Both the position numbers and the translations under genes were made by a program. Shown here one piece after another: positions 51,240 through 61,595 of a DNA stretch of 64,000 bases. Position 1 is the stretch's first letter; each line of letters starts with the position of its first letter. Source of the DNA: Streptomyces chromofuscus (GTDB taxonomy: Bacteria > Actinomycetota > Actinomycetes > Streptomycetales > Streptomycetaceae); contig NZ_CP063374.1 in the NCBI RefSeq assembly GCF_015160875.1, positions 2,976,001 through 3,040,000 of the forward strand. The letters are read 5' to 3'. Below the pieces are notes generated by a model. It had not been told where the DNA came from. It was given only the letters and a program-made list of their open reading frames with translations, and searched no databases.

Positions 51240-54200
51240 CTAGGCGAAAGCCCCGCCGGTCAGGCCGTTGAAGATGAAGCCGACTGTGAACAGCACGCCG
51301 GTGAAGACGACCGCACCCGCTCCGACCTTCTGCGCTTCTGGAGAGATCTGGAATCCCCCCGCCGGCCCGCCGGCCGACGCCACCCCGGTCGGGCCCGGCG
51401 CGGGTTCCAGAACCGGGGCGTCGACCGTTCCCGGCGCGGGTTCCTCGACCGGTGCCGCGGTGCTCGCGGTGGGCTTCGGGGTGGGGCTGGGGCCGGGCTT
51501 GGGCGTGGGCTTGTCCCGGTTCTTGCGTCCGTAGAAGCGCATGCCGGGGTACTCTGTGGCCTTGGACCAGACGTTCACAATGCCCTCCCGGGATGCCGCC
51601 CGGCCAGACAGCAGGCCGTGGCCCCGCTCGACCTCCCGGTTGTCGCCCTGGCTGTCCAGGTAAACCTCCATGCCTTCGACATACCTGGTCAGATCATTGG
51701 GGCCGTCCGTCATGCCGTACTCGTTCCCCGGCTTGACCTCCCAGATGTACACCCTGTCCTTCGTCCACAGGATGACGTCGGCGGCGCCCGCGTTGCCGGT
51801 GTCGTTGCCGCTTGCGCCAGGGATGGAGTTGGCGGTCGTGCCGCCGTCGCCGATGTCCACCGTGACGTAGCCCTCGACCTTCATCTCCATGGCCCACACC
51901 TGTGCCGCGTAGCCGGACTGGCAGACGGCAGCGTCGTGACCGCTCATGTGGAAGGTCAGGGCGCAGGCGGACCCGACGTTGCTCTTGCCGCCGTTGCGGA
52001 CGACCGTCTTGCCACTCTTGCCGCTCCCGCCGGTGTCCGAGGAGCTGGGCTTCTTGCCGTTGCTGACCGGCATGCCGCCCCGGCACTCGATCTCCCCCGT
52101 CATGCACTCCATGAGCGCCTCGCCGCTCGGGTCGGAGAAGGAGGTCGGGTTGTTGGCGGCGTAGGTGTAGCCGTTCAGGGTCTGCGGCTTGTCGGTCTCC
52201 AGGAGCGGGTCGGGGCTGATGAAGCGGCCCGTCGACGGGTCGTACTCGCGGGCGCCGATATGGGTGAGGCCGGTGCTCGCGTCCGCCGTCTTGCCGAGGA
52301 ACGCCTTGTCGTCGGGCCAGCTGCCGCTTCCTCCGGAGCGGGTCGCGCCGAAGGGCGTGGTGTAGCGCTTGGTGACGGCCTGGGTCGAGGCGTCGAGGGC
52401 GACACTCGCCGTGCCGTGCTGGTCGGCGGCGAGCCAGCACAGGGCGTCGGTGCCGGTCTTGTTGCTGCGCAGGGCTACCGCGTTGCCGTCGAAGCCGTAG
52501 TAGCGCTGGGCCCAGTACTTGCCGGTGGTCTTGTCCAGGTGGACCTCGGTCGTGCCCAGGTAGAGGACGGTCTCGCCGGAGGCGTTGCGACGGATGAGCA
52601 GGTTGCCGTCGGCGTCGTAGACGTAACCGGTGGTGGCGGCACCCTCCTTCAGCTCGGCGAGCTTGCCCTCGGGCGACCAGACGAGGGACTGGGTGGCGGT
52701 GCCGTCGGGACGACTGGTGGTGTTGCCCGCGGTGTCGTAGGCGTAGACGGGTGTCACTCCGGTGCAGGAAGCGGCGGTGGTGGTCGCGGTGAGGGCGTGC
52801 GGCTGGGTGGCGCTGTAGCAGTAGGTCTTCGTCGTGGTCGCGGTCGTCGTGTGCGTGGTCTCCGTCGCACGCAGGCCGGTGTCCGTGTAGGTGTACGACG
52901 TCCAGTACGGACTCGGGCCGCCCAGTGCGGACGTGGTCCGGCTCGCCGGGCAGTTGCCGTCGACCGGGGTCCAGGCCTCGGTCAGTCGGCGGTGGCCGTC
53001 GTAGGCGAAGCACTGGTTGTCGGCCGCCGAGGTGCCGCCCAGGGTCGTCGGGTCCTTGATGGAGGTGACGTTGCCGGTGTCGTCGTAGGCGTAGTTGAGC
53101 TCCTGGAGTTCGTACGGGTGGGTCTGGTCGGTGAGCACCGCCTGGGTGAGCCGGCCCGTGCCCTCCTCGTAGGTGTTGGTGAGGTACGCCTTCTTGGTGC
53201 CGGTCGCGGCCGAGGTGCCCAGGGTGAGCTGTTCGGTCTGGCCCAGGGCGGAGTGGGTGACGCCGAGGACGTAGCCGCTGGCGCCTGAGAGGCTGGTGGG
53301 CAGGCCGAGTCCGTTGTACTCGGAGGTGACCTTCTCGGCGGCGAGACCACCGGCGGCCGGCTCGTTGATGTACTGCTGGGTGCCGTCGATGTTGTAGTAC
53401 GTCGAGAAGTCCAGCGTGGCCTTCACCGCGCCGGAGGTGACCAGCGCGTCGCCCGCCGGCAGCACCAACTGCGTGCCAGTCGCCCGATAGTTGGCGTCAT
53501 AGGCGGTGACCTTCTTGGTGTACGCCGTCCCGCCGGCCCCGCCGACGTAGCGGGTCGTGGAGTCGAGCTGGCCCTTGGCGAGGGTGTCGTAGGCCCAGGC
53601 GGTCAGCTTGTTCGCGTCCGTCTTCGTACCGGACCACTCGCCGGTCCTACGGCCGAGGACGTCGTACTCGTAGAGCAGGGACGCGCCACGCGAGTCGGTG
53701 ACCTTGGCGACCTGGTCGAGGGCCGTGTATTCGGTGGCCGTCGTGCCCTTGTCGGGGTCGGTGGCAGAGACCTGCCGGCCGAAGAGGTCGTAGACGTAGC
53801 TCCACTTGGTCTTGTCGGGGCCGATGACCGTGGCCTGCTTGCCGTCGAGGGTGTAGGTGAAGCGGGTGCTGGTGTAGGGGGCGCCGGTGCTCGCGCCGTA
53901 GTCGGTGTCGGAGGTGGCGGTGCCGGCGTACTCGCGGCGTTCGACGGTACGGCCCAGCGCGTCGGTGATGTCGCGGGTCGCGGAGCCGCCGGACAGGGCG
54001 GTGACCGCGGTGGAGTCACCGGTGTAGCTGGTCGTGGTCGACCAGCGCTTGACGCCGTAGACGTAGAGGGTGTTGGTGGTGGGGCGGCCCGCCGCGTCGA
54101 AGGCGGTCTCCGTCTGCTTGGGGGCCTCGCCGTACTCAGCGCGGGTGTAGGTGCCGGTCGGCGTGTGGTCCTGGTCGAAGATGTCCGCGTACGTCTCGTA

Positions 54201-57200
54201 GGCCAGACCCCGGCTGTCGTAGCGGGTGTCGGTCAGCAGACGGCCGCCGAGCGCGGTGGGCGCCTGAACCTGCAGGGTGCGCAGCAGCGAGTCGTAGACG
54301 GTGTAGGCGGTGTTGTAGGTGTCGCCGTCCGCCTTGAGCGTGCCGGTCGACGTCCAGGACGGCTTGCCGCTGGTGACCGAGTAGTCATAGACGTAGTTGG
54401 GGCTCTGGCCGCTGGAGTGGGAGCGGCCCGGCAGCCACACGGCGGTGGTGCGGCCGAGTGCGTCGTACGACGTCTCGGTCAGCTTGGTGTTGACGTCGTA
54501 GACCTTGGTGATCTGGCCGCTGGCCGGGTCGTGGTAGGTGTACGACTTCTGCGTCTTGGGGTTGGTCACCACCATCCGGGTCAGCGGGCCGGCCGTGGTA
54601 GGCGTGTAGGCGATGGTGGTGGCGTTGTTGCCGGCGTCGGTGGTGCTCACCACGCGGCCCAGGCTGTCGAAGGTGCTGGTGCCGGTGGTCTGCCAGGAGG
54701 TGGGGTGGCGCTCGCCGCCCGTCGCCGTGGCCGGGTAGGCGGCGGCACGGCCGGCCCAGGTGGCCAGGCCCTTGGTGGGGGTCTGGCTCGCGCTCCACGC
54801 GGTCGCGGAGGTGTTGTCGTAGTACGTCGCCGTGTCCGACAGCACGTCGCCGCGGGTCATGGACGCGGCCGGCAGGGACAGCGAGGTCTCGGCGACCGAG
54901 CAGGTACGGGCGACCGTTCGGGTGCGGGAGACCAGGGAGTTGATGCCGGCGGAGTCGTTGCGGGCGTACCAGGTGCGCGTGCAGCTCTCGTCGCCGCTCT
55001 TGGCGATGTCGCCGGCGTCGTCGACGGCGGCGGCCATGCCGTAGTCGTCGTAGGTGGTGGCGGTGGTGCGGGTGCGCCAGCCCGAGGTGGCCGTCAGGAA
55101 GGTGTGGATGTACGTCTTGGCGGTGCGGACGTAGTAGGCCTCGCTGTCGGCGTAGGACTTGTGCTGGGTGGCGGTCCGCTTCGACCAGGGATCGTTGACG
55201 GTGACGGTCACCGGGGTGGCACCGTTGTAGGAGATCTGCTCGCGCAGCATGCCGGCGTACTGTTCGCTGTCGGTCAGGTCGGGTACGTCGAGGCCGGTGA
55301 AGTCGACGCCCTGGACGGTCGCGGTGCGGCGGGAGTCGGCGTCGAGTTTGCCGTCGGCGCCGAGTAGCCGGTCGCCGTTCATGCCCTGCTGGTACACCGA
55401 GACCGTCTTGACGGCCGAGCTGCCGACCCCCTTGGTGGTGGTCACCTTCCCGTAGCCGCGCCAGACGGACCAGGTGCGCTCGTCGGCGTCGACCAGCGGG
55501 TTCTCGTTGTAGTGCCAGGCCGGGTCGGCGTAGCTGTAGGAGGTCTCCACCGCGTCGTTCTGGCCGGTCGGGTCGGAGACGGTGACGGCGAGGACGCGGT
55601 ACTTGTGGAACCAGTCGATGCTCGACTCGCTCGCGCCATTGATGCCCCAATACTGCGGGTAGCAGGACTTGGCGTTGTCGTCCTCGGCGGCCGGCATGTT
55701 CGAGCCGCGCACGCACTCCGGCTGGGAAAGGGTGACGCGAGTGATGGAGCCGGTCTCCGAGGTGACGCTCTCGATGCGGGGGCGGCTCAGCGGGAGGATG
55801 TCGTCGGTGGCGTCGACCCGGTTCTCCCGCATCTGGTAGGTGAAGGTGATCGGGTCGAGGGAGATCGCGGTGCCGTTCTTGCCGGTCCGCCCGATGCTCT
55901 TCAGGGTGAGCGTCTGGTCGGTGCTGTCACCGATGTCGCCGCCGTCCAGGTACTCCTGGGTGAACGCCCAGGAGTCGACGGGCGTGAAGTCGCTCGCGCT
56001 CGCCGACCAGGCCCAGGTGTCGATCTGGGTGAGCCGCTTGCGGGTGAAGAAGGCCGGGCTGTGCGCGTCGCAGTCGGCGTCCTTCTTGCAGATTGCGTCG
56101 TAGGGGACGTCGGGCCACTTGGGGGCGGTGGAATCGGTCAGCTCGGAGCAGTCGGAGGCGGTGCAGCGCTCCTCGTAGGCGAAGGTGACCTTGTCGGAGG
56201 TGACACCGGTGAACAGGGTGTCCTTGTTCTGGCCGTAGAGGATCTTGGTGAGGTAGCCGCCGCGGGTGTACTCGGTGGTGGCGGTTTCGGCGCCGTTCTT
56301 GCCGTAGGCGTTGGTCTCCGCGGTGTACCAGTAGCTGGCCGCGTTGCCGCTGGCGTCCACGACGTAGTCCAGGTTCCAACGCCAGGCTTGGCTGACCACG
56401 CGGTCGGCGAAGGCAAGGCCCTGGTCGTAGCCGGGTTCGCCCGAGTCGTCACCGTAGACGGGGACGGTCCACACCGAGTTGGTGCGTTCGGTGCCGGCGC
56501 CGGGGAGCTTGTTCAGGCCGAAGACGTACTTGGTGCCGTCGCCGGTCGTCACCGTCCAGTGCTCGCCGTTGCCGTCGCCGTTGTCGGCTCCGGTGGAGTG
56601 GGTGACGGTGGACGCGTCGTCTTTGGCCAGCCGCCAGACGCCGGTGGTGTCGTCCTTGACCAGCTCGCTGGACTTGCCGTCGAGGACGAGTGAGGCGTTG
56701 TCGTACTTCCAGCACAGGTCGTGCTTGTCGGTCTGGCCGTCCTTGTCGCAACTGCCGTACGACCGCTCGACGTAGGAGGTCGTCGACAGGTCGAAGCCCT
56801 CGCCGACCTGGGTGGTCTGGTTGTTCGTGGAGGCCGTACGGCCGTCGATGCTCCCAGAGTCGTACGACAGCCGCAGCGACGGCGCGGGGCCCGCGGCGGC
56901 GGGCGGCACGCTCATCGGGTACGACCAGCTGAACGAGCCGGCGCTGCCGCCCGCCTCCCAGGTCGAGGAGGAGGACAGGGGGGTCGCGGTATAGGTGCCG
57001 GCGCCGGAGGCGGAGGTCATGGACGTGGCGGCGAGGGCGAGAACGGTGGCCTGCGTGCCGCTCGTGGTCACGGGCACGTCGGCGGAGACCGTCTGCTCGC
57101 CTACATCGTTGTGCGAGGCCAGCGGGGTGCCCTTGCGGCACTCCGCCTTCTCGGGTGTGGTCAGCGCACAGCCGGGCAGCCGTACGAGGCCCAGCCGCCC

Positions 57201-57752
57201 AGCCCAGCCGCCGCCGTAAGCCGAGGCGAACTTCGCGTAGTCCAGCGTGAGGTGGGCCCGGCCGGGTTCCGTGGCGGTCGCGGTGAGCAGGACGCCCTTG
57301 ATGCCGGCCGCCGTGGTGGTCCGGCGGTCGAGGACCCGAACGGTCGCCTCGCCGGCGGCCGCGTTCCCGACGCTGCCCGGGGCGAGGGTGACCGACAGCC
57401 CGCCGGCCGTTGTCGTCGCGTGGCCCGAGCGGCTGCCGGGCACGGTGACCGTGGCCCGGTCCGGCTTGGGCCAGACGGCGTGCTGCTGCGACGCGGCGCG
57501 GTCGGCCTGGGCAGCGTTCTCCCGCCGAGCGGCGGCGACGGCGGCACGCGCCTTCGCCGCGCCGAGTCCGGTGAGGGCCCGGACGTCGCTGTCCCGCTGC
57601 TTGGGCACCTCGGGCCGGCCGAGGCCACCCGTCGCGGCCTCGGCCGGACCCCCCGCGGGCAGCGCCCCGGTGGCCAGCGCCACGGCCAGCGTCACCACGA
57701 TCCAGGCGCGCCTGCCGCGCAGCCGACGGACCATTCGCGTACCGGTGTTCAC
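51240..57752 (-). CDS. RHS-repeat protein with C-terminal PD-(D/E)XK-like toxin domain
   Basis: A 2170-residue exported protein. The signal peptide is RAWIVVTLAVALATGALPAG, cleaved near residue 40. An N-terminal region with SpvB-like features (TPLSSSSTWEAGGSAGSFSW) is followed by a long series of YD/RHS repeats (GRVVSTTDAGNN, YDALGRTTAVW). The RHS core ends at THIGAREYDPSTGRFISPDP and NNPTSFSDPSG near residue 1877. The variable C-terminus of 293 residues carries D1992, E2005 and K2007 in ADVILWTKDRVYIWEVKP, a PD-(D/E)XK nuclease pattern. A proline-rich stalk and a terminal hydrophobic helix (VVFTGVLFTVGFIFNGL) follow. GTG 57752 follows AGGGGTGTC. Confidence 0.85.
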   Translation of the reverse strand: MNTGTRMVRRLRGRRAWIVVTLAVALATGALPAGGPAEAATGGLGRPEVPKQRDSDVRALTGLGAAKARAAVAAARRENAAQADRAASQQHAVWPKPDRATVTVPGSRSGHATTTAGGLSVTLAPGSVGNAAAGEATVRVLDRRTTTAAGIKGVLLTATATEPGRAHLTLDYAKFASAYGGGWAGRLGLVRLPGCALTTPEKAECRKGTPLASHNDVGEQTVSADVPVTTSGTQATVLALAATSMTSASGAGTYTATPLSSSSTWEAGGSAGSFSWSYPMSVPPAAAGPAPSLRLSYDSGSIDGRTASTNNQTTQVGEGFDLSTTSYVERSYGSCDKDGQTDKHDLCWKYDNASLVLDGKSSELVKDDTTGVWRLAKDDASTVTHSTGADNGDGNGEHWTVTTGDGTKYVFGLNKLPGAGTERTNSVWTVPVYGDDSGEPGYDQGLAFADRVVSQAWRWNLDYVVDASGNAASYWYTAETNAYGKNGAETATTEYTRGGYLTKILYGQNKDTLFTGVTSDKVTFAYEERCTASDCSELTDSTAPKWPDVPYDAICKKDADCDAHSPAFFTRKRLTQIDTWAWSASASDFTPVDSWAFTQEYLDGGDIGDSTDQTLTLKSIGRTGKNGTAISLDPITFTYQMRENRVDATDDILPLSRPRIESVTSETGSITRVTLSQPECVRGSNMPAAEDDNAKSCYPQYWGINGASESSIDWFHKYRVLAVTVSDPTGQNDAVETSYSYADPAWHYNENPLVDADERTWSVWRGYGKVTTTKGVGSSAVKTVSVYQQGMNGDRLLGADGKLDADSRRTATVQGVDFTGLDVPDLTDSEQYAGMLREQISYNGATPVTVTVNDPWSKRTATQHKSYADSEAYYVRTAKTYIHTFLTATSGWRTRTTATTYDDYGMAAAVDDAGDIAKSGDESCTRTWYARNDSAGINSLVSRTRTVARTCSVAETSLSLPAASMTRGDVLSDTATYYDNTSATAWSASQTPTKGLATWAGRAAAYPATATGGERHPTSWQTTGTSTFDSLGRVVSTTDAGNNATTIAYTPTTAGPLTRMVVTNPKTQKSYTYHDPASGQITKVYDVNTKLTETSYDALGRTTAVWLPGRSHSSGQSPNYVYDYSVTSGKPSWTSTGTLKADGDTYNTAYTVYDSLLRTLQVQAPTALGGRLLTDTRYDSRGLAYETYADIFDQDHTPTGTYTRAEYGEAPKQTETAFDAAGRPTTNTLYVYGVKRWSTTTSYTGDSTAVTALSGGSATRDITDALGRTVERREYAGTATSDTDYGASTGAPYTSTRFTYTLDGKQATVIGPDKTKWSYVYDLFGRQVSATDPDKGTTATEYTALDQVAKVTDSRGASLLYEYDVLGRRTGEWSGTKTDANKLTAWAYDTLAKGQLDSTTRYVGGAGGTAYTKKVTAYDANYRATGTQLVLPAGDALVTSGAVKATLDFSTYYNIDGTQQYINEPAAGGLAAEKVTSEYNGLGLPTSLSGASGYVLGVTHSALGQTEQLTLGTSAATGTKKAYLTNTYEEGTGRLTQAVLTDQTHPYELQELNYAYDDTGNVTSIKDPTTLGGTSAADNQCFAYDGHRRLTEAWTPVDGNCPASRTTSALGGPSPYWTSYTYTDTGLRATETTHTTTATTTKTYCYSATQPHALTATTTAASCTGVTPVYAYDTAGNTTSRPDGTATQSLVWSPEGKLAELKEGAATTGYVYDADGNLLIRRNASGETVLYLGTTEVHLDKTTGKYWAQRYYGFDGNAVALRSNKTGTDALCWLAADQHGTASVALDASTQAVTKRYTTPFGATRSGGSGSWPDDKAFLGKTADASTGLTHIGAREYDPSTGRFISPDPLLETDKPQTLNGYTYAANNPTSFSDPSGEALMECMTGEIECRGGMPVSNGKKPSSSDTGGSGKSGKTVVRNGGKSNVGSACALTFHMSGHDAAVCQSGYAAQVWAMEMKVEGYVTVDIGDGGTTANSIPGASGNDTGNAGAADVILWTKDRVYIWEVKPGNEYGMTDGPNDLTRYVEGMEVYLDSQGDNREVERGHGLLSGRAASREGIVNVWSKATEYPGMRFYGRKNRDKPTPKPGPSPTPKPTASTAAPVEEPAPGTVDAPVLEPAPGPTGVASAGGPAGGFQISPEAQKVGAGAVVFTGVLFTVGFIFNGLTGGAFA

Positions 57753-57831
57753 GACACACCCCTGTCAAGGCACGGCCGCGCACGCGGCCAGGGAGGGATA
57801 AGGAGTCGAAGGACGGGAAGGAAATCGGTGG

Positions 57832-60800
57832 TCAGCCGCCGATCATGGTGTCGACCTGGGTGCCGTCGGCCGCCGCGCCCGTCCAGATCCGGATGTCGGA
57901 GATCCGGGAGGGCAGGTAGTGACCCCAGGCGCTCTTCACATAGCCCTTGCCCGCCGCCAGTTCACCCGAGCCGAGGACGGCCGTGTACGGGGTGTCCGTG
58001 TCGTTCTGGGTCGAGTCGAGGTACAGGGCGATGGTGCCGGCCTGCGCGTCGTACACCCCGGTGAGCCGGACCCGGCTTCCGACGACCGCCTCACTGTCGG
58101 AGTCGACGGCGGTGAATGTGCCATCGGCGCCAAGACGGCCGAACCGCCAGAAACCGACGGGTACTTCGTATGGGTTGTCGTTGTCGTCGAACAGGGTCTT
58201 CGTGCCGGTCGTCTCGTACCACAGGCCCCAGGCCGAGCCGTCCGCGGTGCGCTGGCCGAGTACCTGGCCGATGAAGCCGTTGCCCTTGGCGTTCAATGCG
58301 GCCTGGTCGAGTTCGACCTCGGTGGTGACGGTGAAGGAGCCGGTGTCGTCGACGACCGGTCCGGTGGTGGTGGCCGCGTCGTCGGTGCCGTCCAGCACGA
58401 TCGCCTCACCGTCCAGCGCGGCACCGCCGGTCAGCGTCAGCGCCCTGCCGTACCCGGTGAGGGTGTCGGTGAGCGTGGTGCCGCTCGCGCCCTCCGGGTT
58501 CCAGGAGGCGACCATCTCGGTGGCCGTCGCGGTGTCGGTGGAGTCCAGGAGCCTGGCTTCTTTTGCGACCCCGGCCGGGGTGAGCGCCTCCTGGAAGACG
58601 GCGACCTCGTCGAGACGCCCACGCCAGTACTGCGTGTAGTCGCCGTGGACATAGCTCGCCCGGCCGAACTGCAGCGTCCCGTCAGGGGTCTGCTTCTCCC
58701 CACCTGCTGGCACGGCCACCGGGTCGCCCTGCGCGCGTCCGTTGACGTACAGCTGGATGGTCTTCTCGTCGGCGTCGTAGACAGCGGCCACATGGGTCCA
58801 CACCTTCAGCGGCGGGCCCTCGGAAGAGGCGTTCTTGGTCACGAAGTGCCGCGTGCCGGAGCTGTCGGACCAGTTGAAGCGGAATACCCAGCGCTTGACG
58901 CCGGCCGACCAGTAGAGGACGAAGCCGGAGTGGTCGGTGCCGGTCTGCGAGAGGACGGCCCGGTAGGCGGTGTTCTCCGTCAGTAGCGCCCAGGCCGAGA
59001 CAGTGTACGAGGACTGGGTGTTGACGGCGGCGGAGGCGGTCGCCGCGTATCCCGACTGCCGGGTGGTGTCGGAGGTGTCATTCAGCCACAGCGAGCGGTC
59101 GCTGGAGCCCCGGCGGCCCAGCCCGGACCAGCCGGAACCGGTGGTGTAGAGGGTGGCCGGGTGGCGGGTGCCCTGCGTCGTTGCGGAATCGGAGGCGAGC
59201 GTCTCGCCGGAGCCGACCGCGCTGTCGTTGAAGTGCCAGCGGCCAGTGGCCCCCTGGCTCTCCTGCACGTTGAACTTCACGCTCGCGATGGCGCCCCAGC
59301 GCCCGCTGCCCACGTTGTCCAGCGCACGCACCTGGAGCACCGTGGTACCGGCCAGGTCCGGGGCGATCGCCTTCTTCACTGTCGTACCGGAGATCGTGGA
59401 AGACCAAGAGGTGGTGGAGGACAGCTTGTAGCGGTATCCGGCCACCGTGGCAGCGTCGCCGGACGCCGGGGAGAAGGTGAACTCGTCCTTGACGCCCGAG
59501 CCGCCGGCCGCGACGCAGGCGTTGGCCGTGCACGGGGTGTAGGTCGTACCGAAGGTGATCACCGGCGCCTTGGGAGCGGTGGTGTCAACCTTGAAGTAAC
59601 ACCAGCCCTTGGTCGTCACGGTGCTGTTCGACTGGAGGTAGTTGGCCCCGCCGTTGTAGTAGGAGCGGGTGAACACGGCCATCCGGTAGGTGCCGCCGTC
59701 CGTCAGCGTCACCGGCGAACTCACCGAGACTTTCTGGTTGTCGGCGACATAGCCGGGGCTGACCGGCCGCACCGGCTCCGTGACCACGGACCAGGTTCCG
59801 TCACTGGCCTTCTTCTGCACGTAAAAGTGGGCGCGAAGGTTCGCCTCGGACTCTCCGCCGGGGAGTGTCTGCGCGACCGCGGTGAGCGTGGGGGTGGGGT
59901 CCGAGAGCACGTCCGGGTCGCTCGCGTCCGTCTCGCACGAGGCGATCTCCCCGGACAGGACACCCGGGCTGGTCGGCGGCGCCGGGACGCCCACGTAGTC
60001 GACGTCCAGTACGGCGTCGTCGTCGAACCGCTTCCAGCCATTGGGGTCCGACTCGTTGTACGCCTTCAGCATCAGCGTCAGCCGCGAGAAGTCACCTGCC
60101 GCGAAGGCCTTCACGGTGTTGGTGAGGTTCTCGTAGCTTTGGGCCGGGTCGTCGTTGAACTCGATCGGTGCGTCCGGCTGATCAGGGTCGCACATCGTGC
60201 CGCGGCCGGCCGACACCGTACGGTCGCCCATGATGTCCCAGTTGCTGGTCGGACCGGGCCACCGCGTCGCCGACGAGATGTTCGGGGTCCGTACCAGCTG
60301 CACGGTCGTCTTCTCGCACGACATCGACCAACGCTCCGTCACCCGGAAGGTCGCGTCCAGCACCCGCTTGCCGCGCAGCGCGGTCGGCGCGAACTCGAAG
60401 TACATGCGCTGCTTGTAGCCGGAGCCGCAGTAGTAGGCGTAGCCGCCGGTCACGTACGTTCCGCAGTAGCCCACACCCTCGCCGTCGTCGCCGCCGGAGA
60501 AGTTGTAGAAGGTGTCGCCGTCCGAGGACAGCAGGGTGCGCTCCGACTCGCCCCAGGAAACGTCCGGATCGACGTACACCGGGTAAACAGTGTCGTCACC
60601 GGTCAACAGTTCGGCGTCCGGCACGACGGTGATCGAGTCGGCGTCCGCCTTGACGGGCAGGACGGTGGAGGCGTCGCCGTCGCTGGGACCGGACGCGGGG
60701 TCGGGCATGTGGTCGCCATCAGCGGCGATCGGATCGTCCGCCGAGCGGAGCGACATGGTGGACACCCCGGACGGCGCGTCGCCCGCGGAGTCCCACTGGC

Positions 60801-61545
60801 GGGCGGCGGGGCCGCGGAACACGGCGTTGCCGTTCTCGTCGACGGCGTGCAGTCCTCCCCCGACTCCGTCGCGCAGCGTCAGCCCTTGGGTTCTCACGGG
60901 GAAGTCCAGCTGCTTCAGCTCTTCACTCGCTGCGGCCTCGGGCGTCTTGACCACGAGCACTTCCCGGTAGCCCTCCGTGGTCGCGGTCAGCCGCAGGTCC
61001 ACACCGTGCAGCACCTCCGAGTACACCGCGGAGGCGCCGTCGAGGGTAGGCTCGGGCAGCTCGCCCGGCCAGCCGACCGTCAGCGACTTGTCCTTTTCCG
61101 CCACCGTCACCAGGTCGGCGCCGTCGCCGCCGCCGGAAAAGGACAGGTCCGTCACCGCCGCCTTGGGACCGACCGTCCCGTCCGTGCGACGCTCCAGTGC
61201 CGAATCCGGGGCGGTCCAGGTGCCGTCCGCCTGACGGACGCGCACCGGCACGGTGGACATGCTGAGCGAAAAGGTGGTGCCGTCCGGGTTGGCGTAGGTC
61301 GTCGTGTACTCGGTGCGCTCCTCGGTGATTTCGACGCGCTCACCGGTCTCGACAGCCTTCTGTGCGGCCTTTTCCGCGGCGGACAGATTTTCCGTTCCGT
61401 CGCCGGGGACCGAATCAGCGCGCGCCGCCGGCGCAGCGGCCGTCACCCCCAGCGCCGGGACTCCGGCCAGCACAGTCATGGACATCAGGAAAACGGTGGA
61501 ACGTCTCAAGCACGCTTTTAGAACGTTGAATTGATTACCTGTCAC
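57832..61545 (-). CDS. Secreted LamG/DNRLRE-domain surface protein paired with the RHS protein
   Basis: A 1237-residue exported protein encoded directly upstream of the RHS gene (79-base gap). The N-terminal signal is RRSTVFLMSMTVLAGVPALG, cleaved near AARA-DS. A DNRLRE-type domain (RMYFEFAPTALRGKRVLDATFRV, to about residue 480) and two concanavalin/LamG-like jelly rolls (SYTVSAWALLTENTAYRAVL; SFTVTTEVELDQAALNAKG) fill the rest. Such proteins sit beside RHS genes in streptomycetes and may display or export the RHS shell, but no mechanism is established. GTG 61545 is chosen; GTG 61566 gives seven more residues. Confidence 0.82.
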   Translation of the reverse strand: MTGNQFNVLKACLRRSTVFLMSMTVLAGVPALGVTAAAPAARADSVPGDGTENLSAAEKAAQKAVETGERVEITEERTEYTTTYANPDGTTFSLSMSTVPVRVRQADGTWTAPDSALERRTDGTVGPKAAVTDLSFSGGGDGADLVTVAEKDKSLTVGWPGELPEPTLDGASAVYSEVLHGVDLRLTATTEGYREVLVVKTPEAAASEELKQLDFPVRTQGLTLRDGVGGGLHAVDENGNAVFRGPAARQWDSAGDAPSGVSTMSLRSADDPIAADGDHMPDPASGPSDGDASTVLPVKADADSITVVPDAELLTGDDTVYPVYVDPDVSWGESERTLLSSDGDTFYNFSGGDDGEGVGYCGTYVTGGYAYYCGSGYKQRMYFEFAPTALRGKRVLDATFRVTERWSMSCEKTTVQLVRTPNISSATRWPGPTSNWDIMGDRTVSAGRGTMCDPDQPDAPIEFNDDPAQSYENLTNTVKAFAAGDFSRLTLMLKAYNESDPNGWKRFDDDAVLDVDYVGVPAPPTSPGVLSGEIASCETDASDPDVLSDPTPTLTAVAQTLPGGESEANLRAHFYVQKKASDGTWSVVTEPVRPVSPGYVADNQKVSVSSPVTLTDGGTYRMAVFTRSYYNGGANYLQSNSTVTTKGWCYFKVDTTAPKAPVITFGTTYTPCTANACVAAGGSGVKDEFTFSPASGDAATVAGYRYKLSSTTSWSSTISGTTVKKAIAPDLAGTTVLQVRALDNVGSGRWGAIASVKFNVQESQGATGRWHFNDSAVGSGETLASDSATTQGTRHPATLYTTGSGWSGLGRRGSSDRSLWLNDTSDTTRQSGYAATASAAVNTQSSYTVSAWALLTENTAYRAVLSQTGTDHSGFVLYWSAGVKRWVFRFNWSDSSGTRHFVTKNASSEGPPLKVWTHVAAVYDADEKTIQLYVNGRAQGDPVAVPAGGEKQTPDGTLQFGRASYVHGDYTQYWRGRLDEVAVFQEALTPAGVAKEARLLDSTDTATATEMVASWNPEGASGTTLTDTLTGYGRALTLTGGAALDGEAIVLDGTDDAATTTGPVVDDTGSFTVTTEVELDQAALNAKGNGFIGQVLGQRTADGSAWGLWYETTGTKTLFDDNDNPYEVPVGFWRFGRLGADGTFTAVDSDSEAVVGSRVRLTGVYDAQAGTIALYLDSTQNDTDTPYTAVLGSGELAAGKGYVKSAWGHYLPSRISDIRIWTGAAADGTQVDTMIGG

Positions 61546-61595
61546 CCCAGACAAAACCGCCCCCACATCCCCCGAGTTCTCAGAGTAGGACGCCA

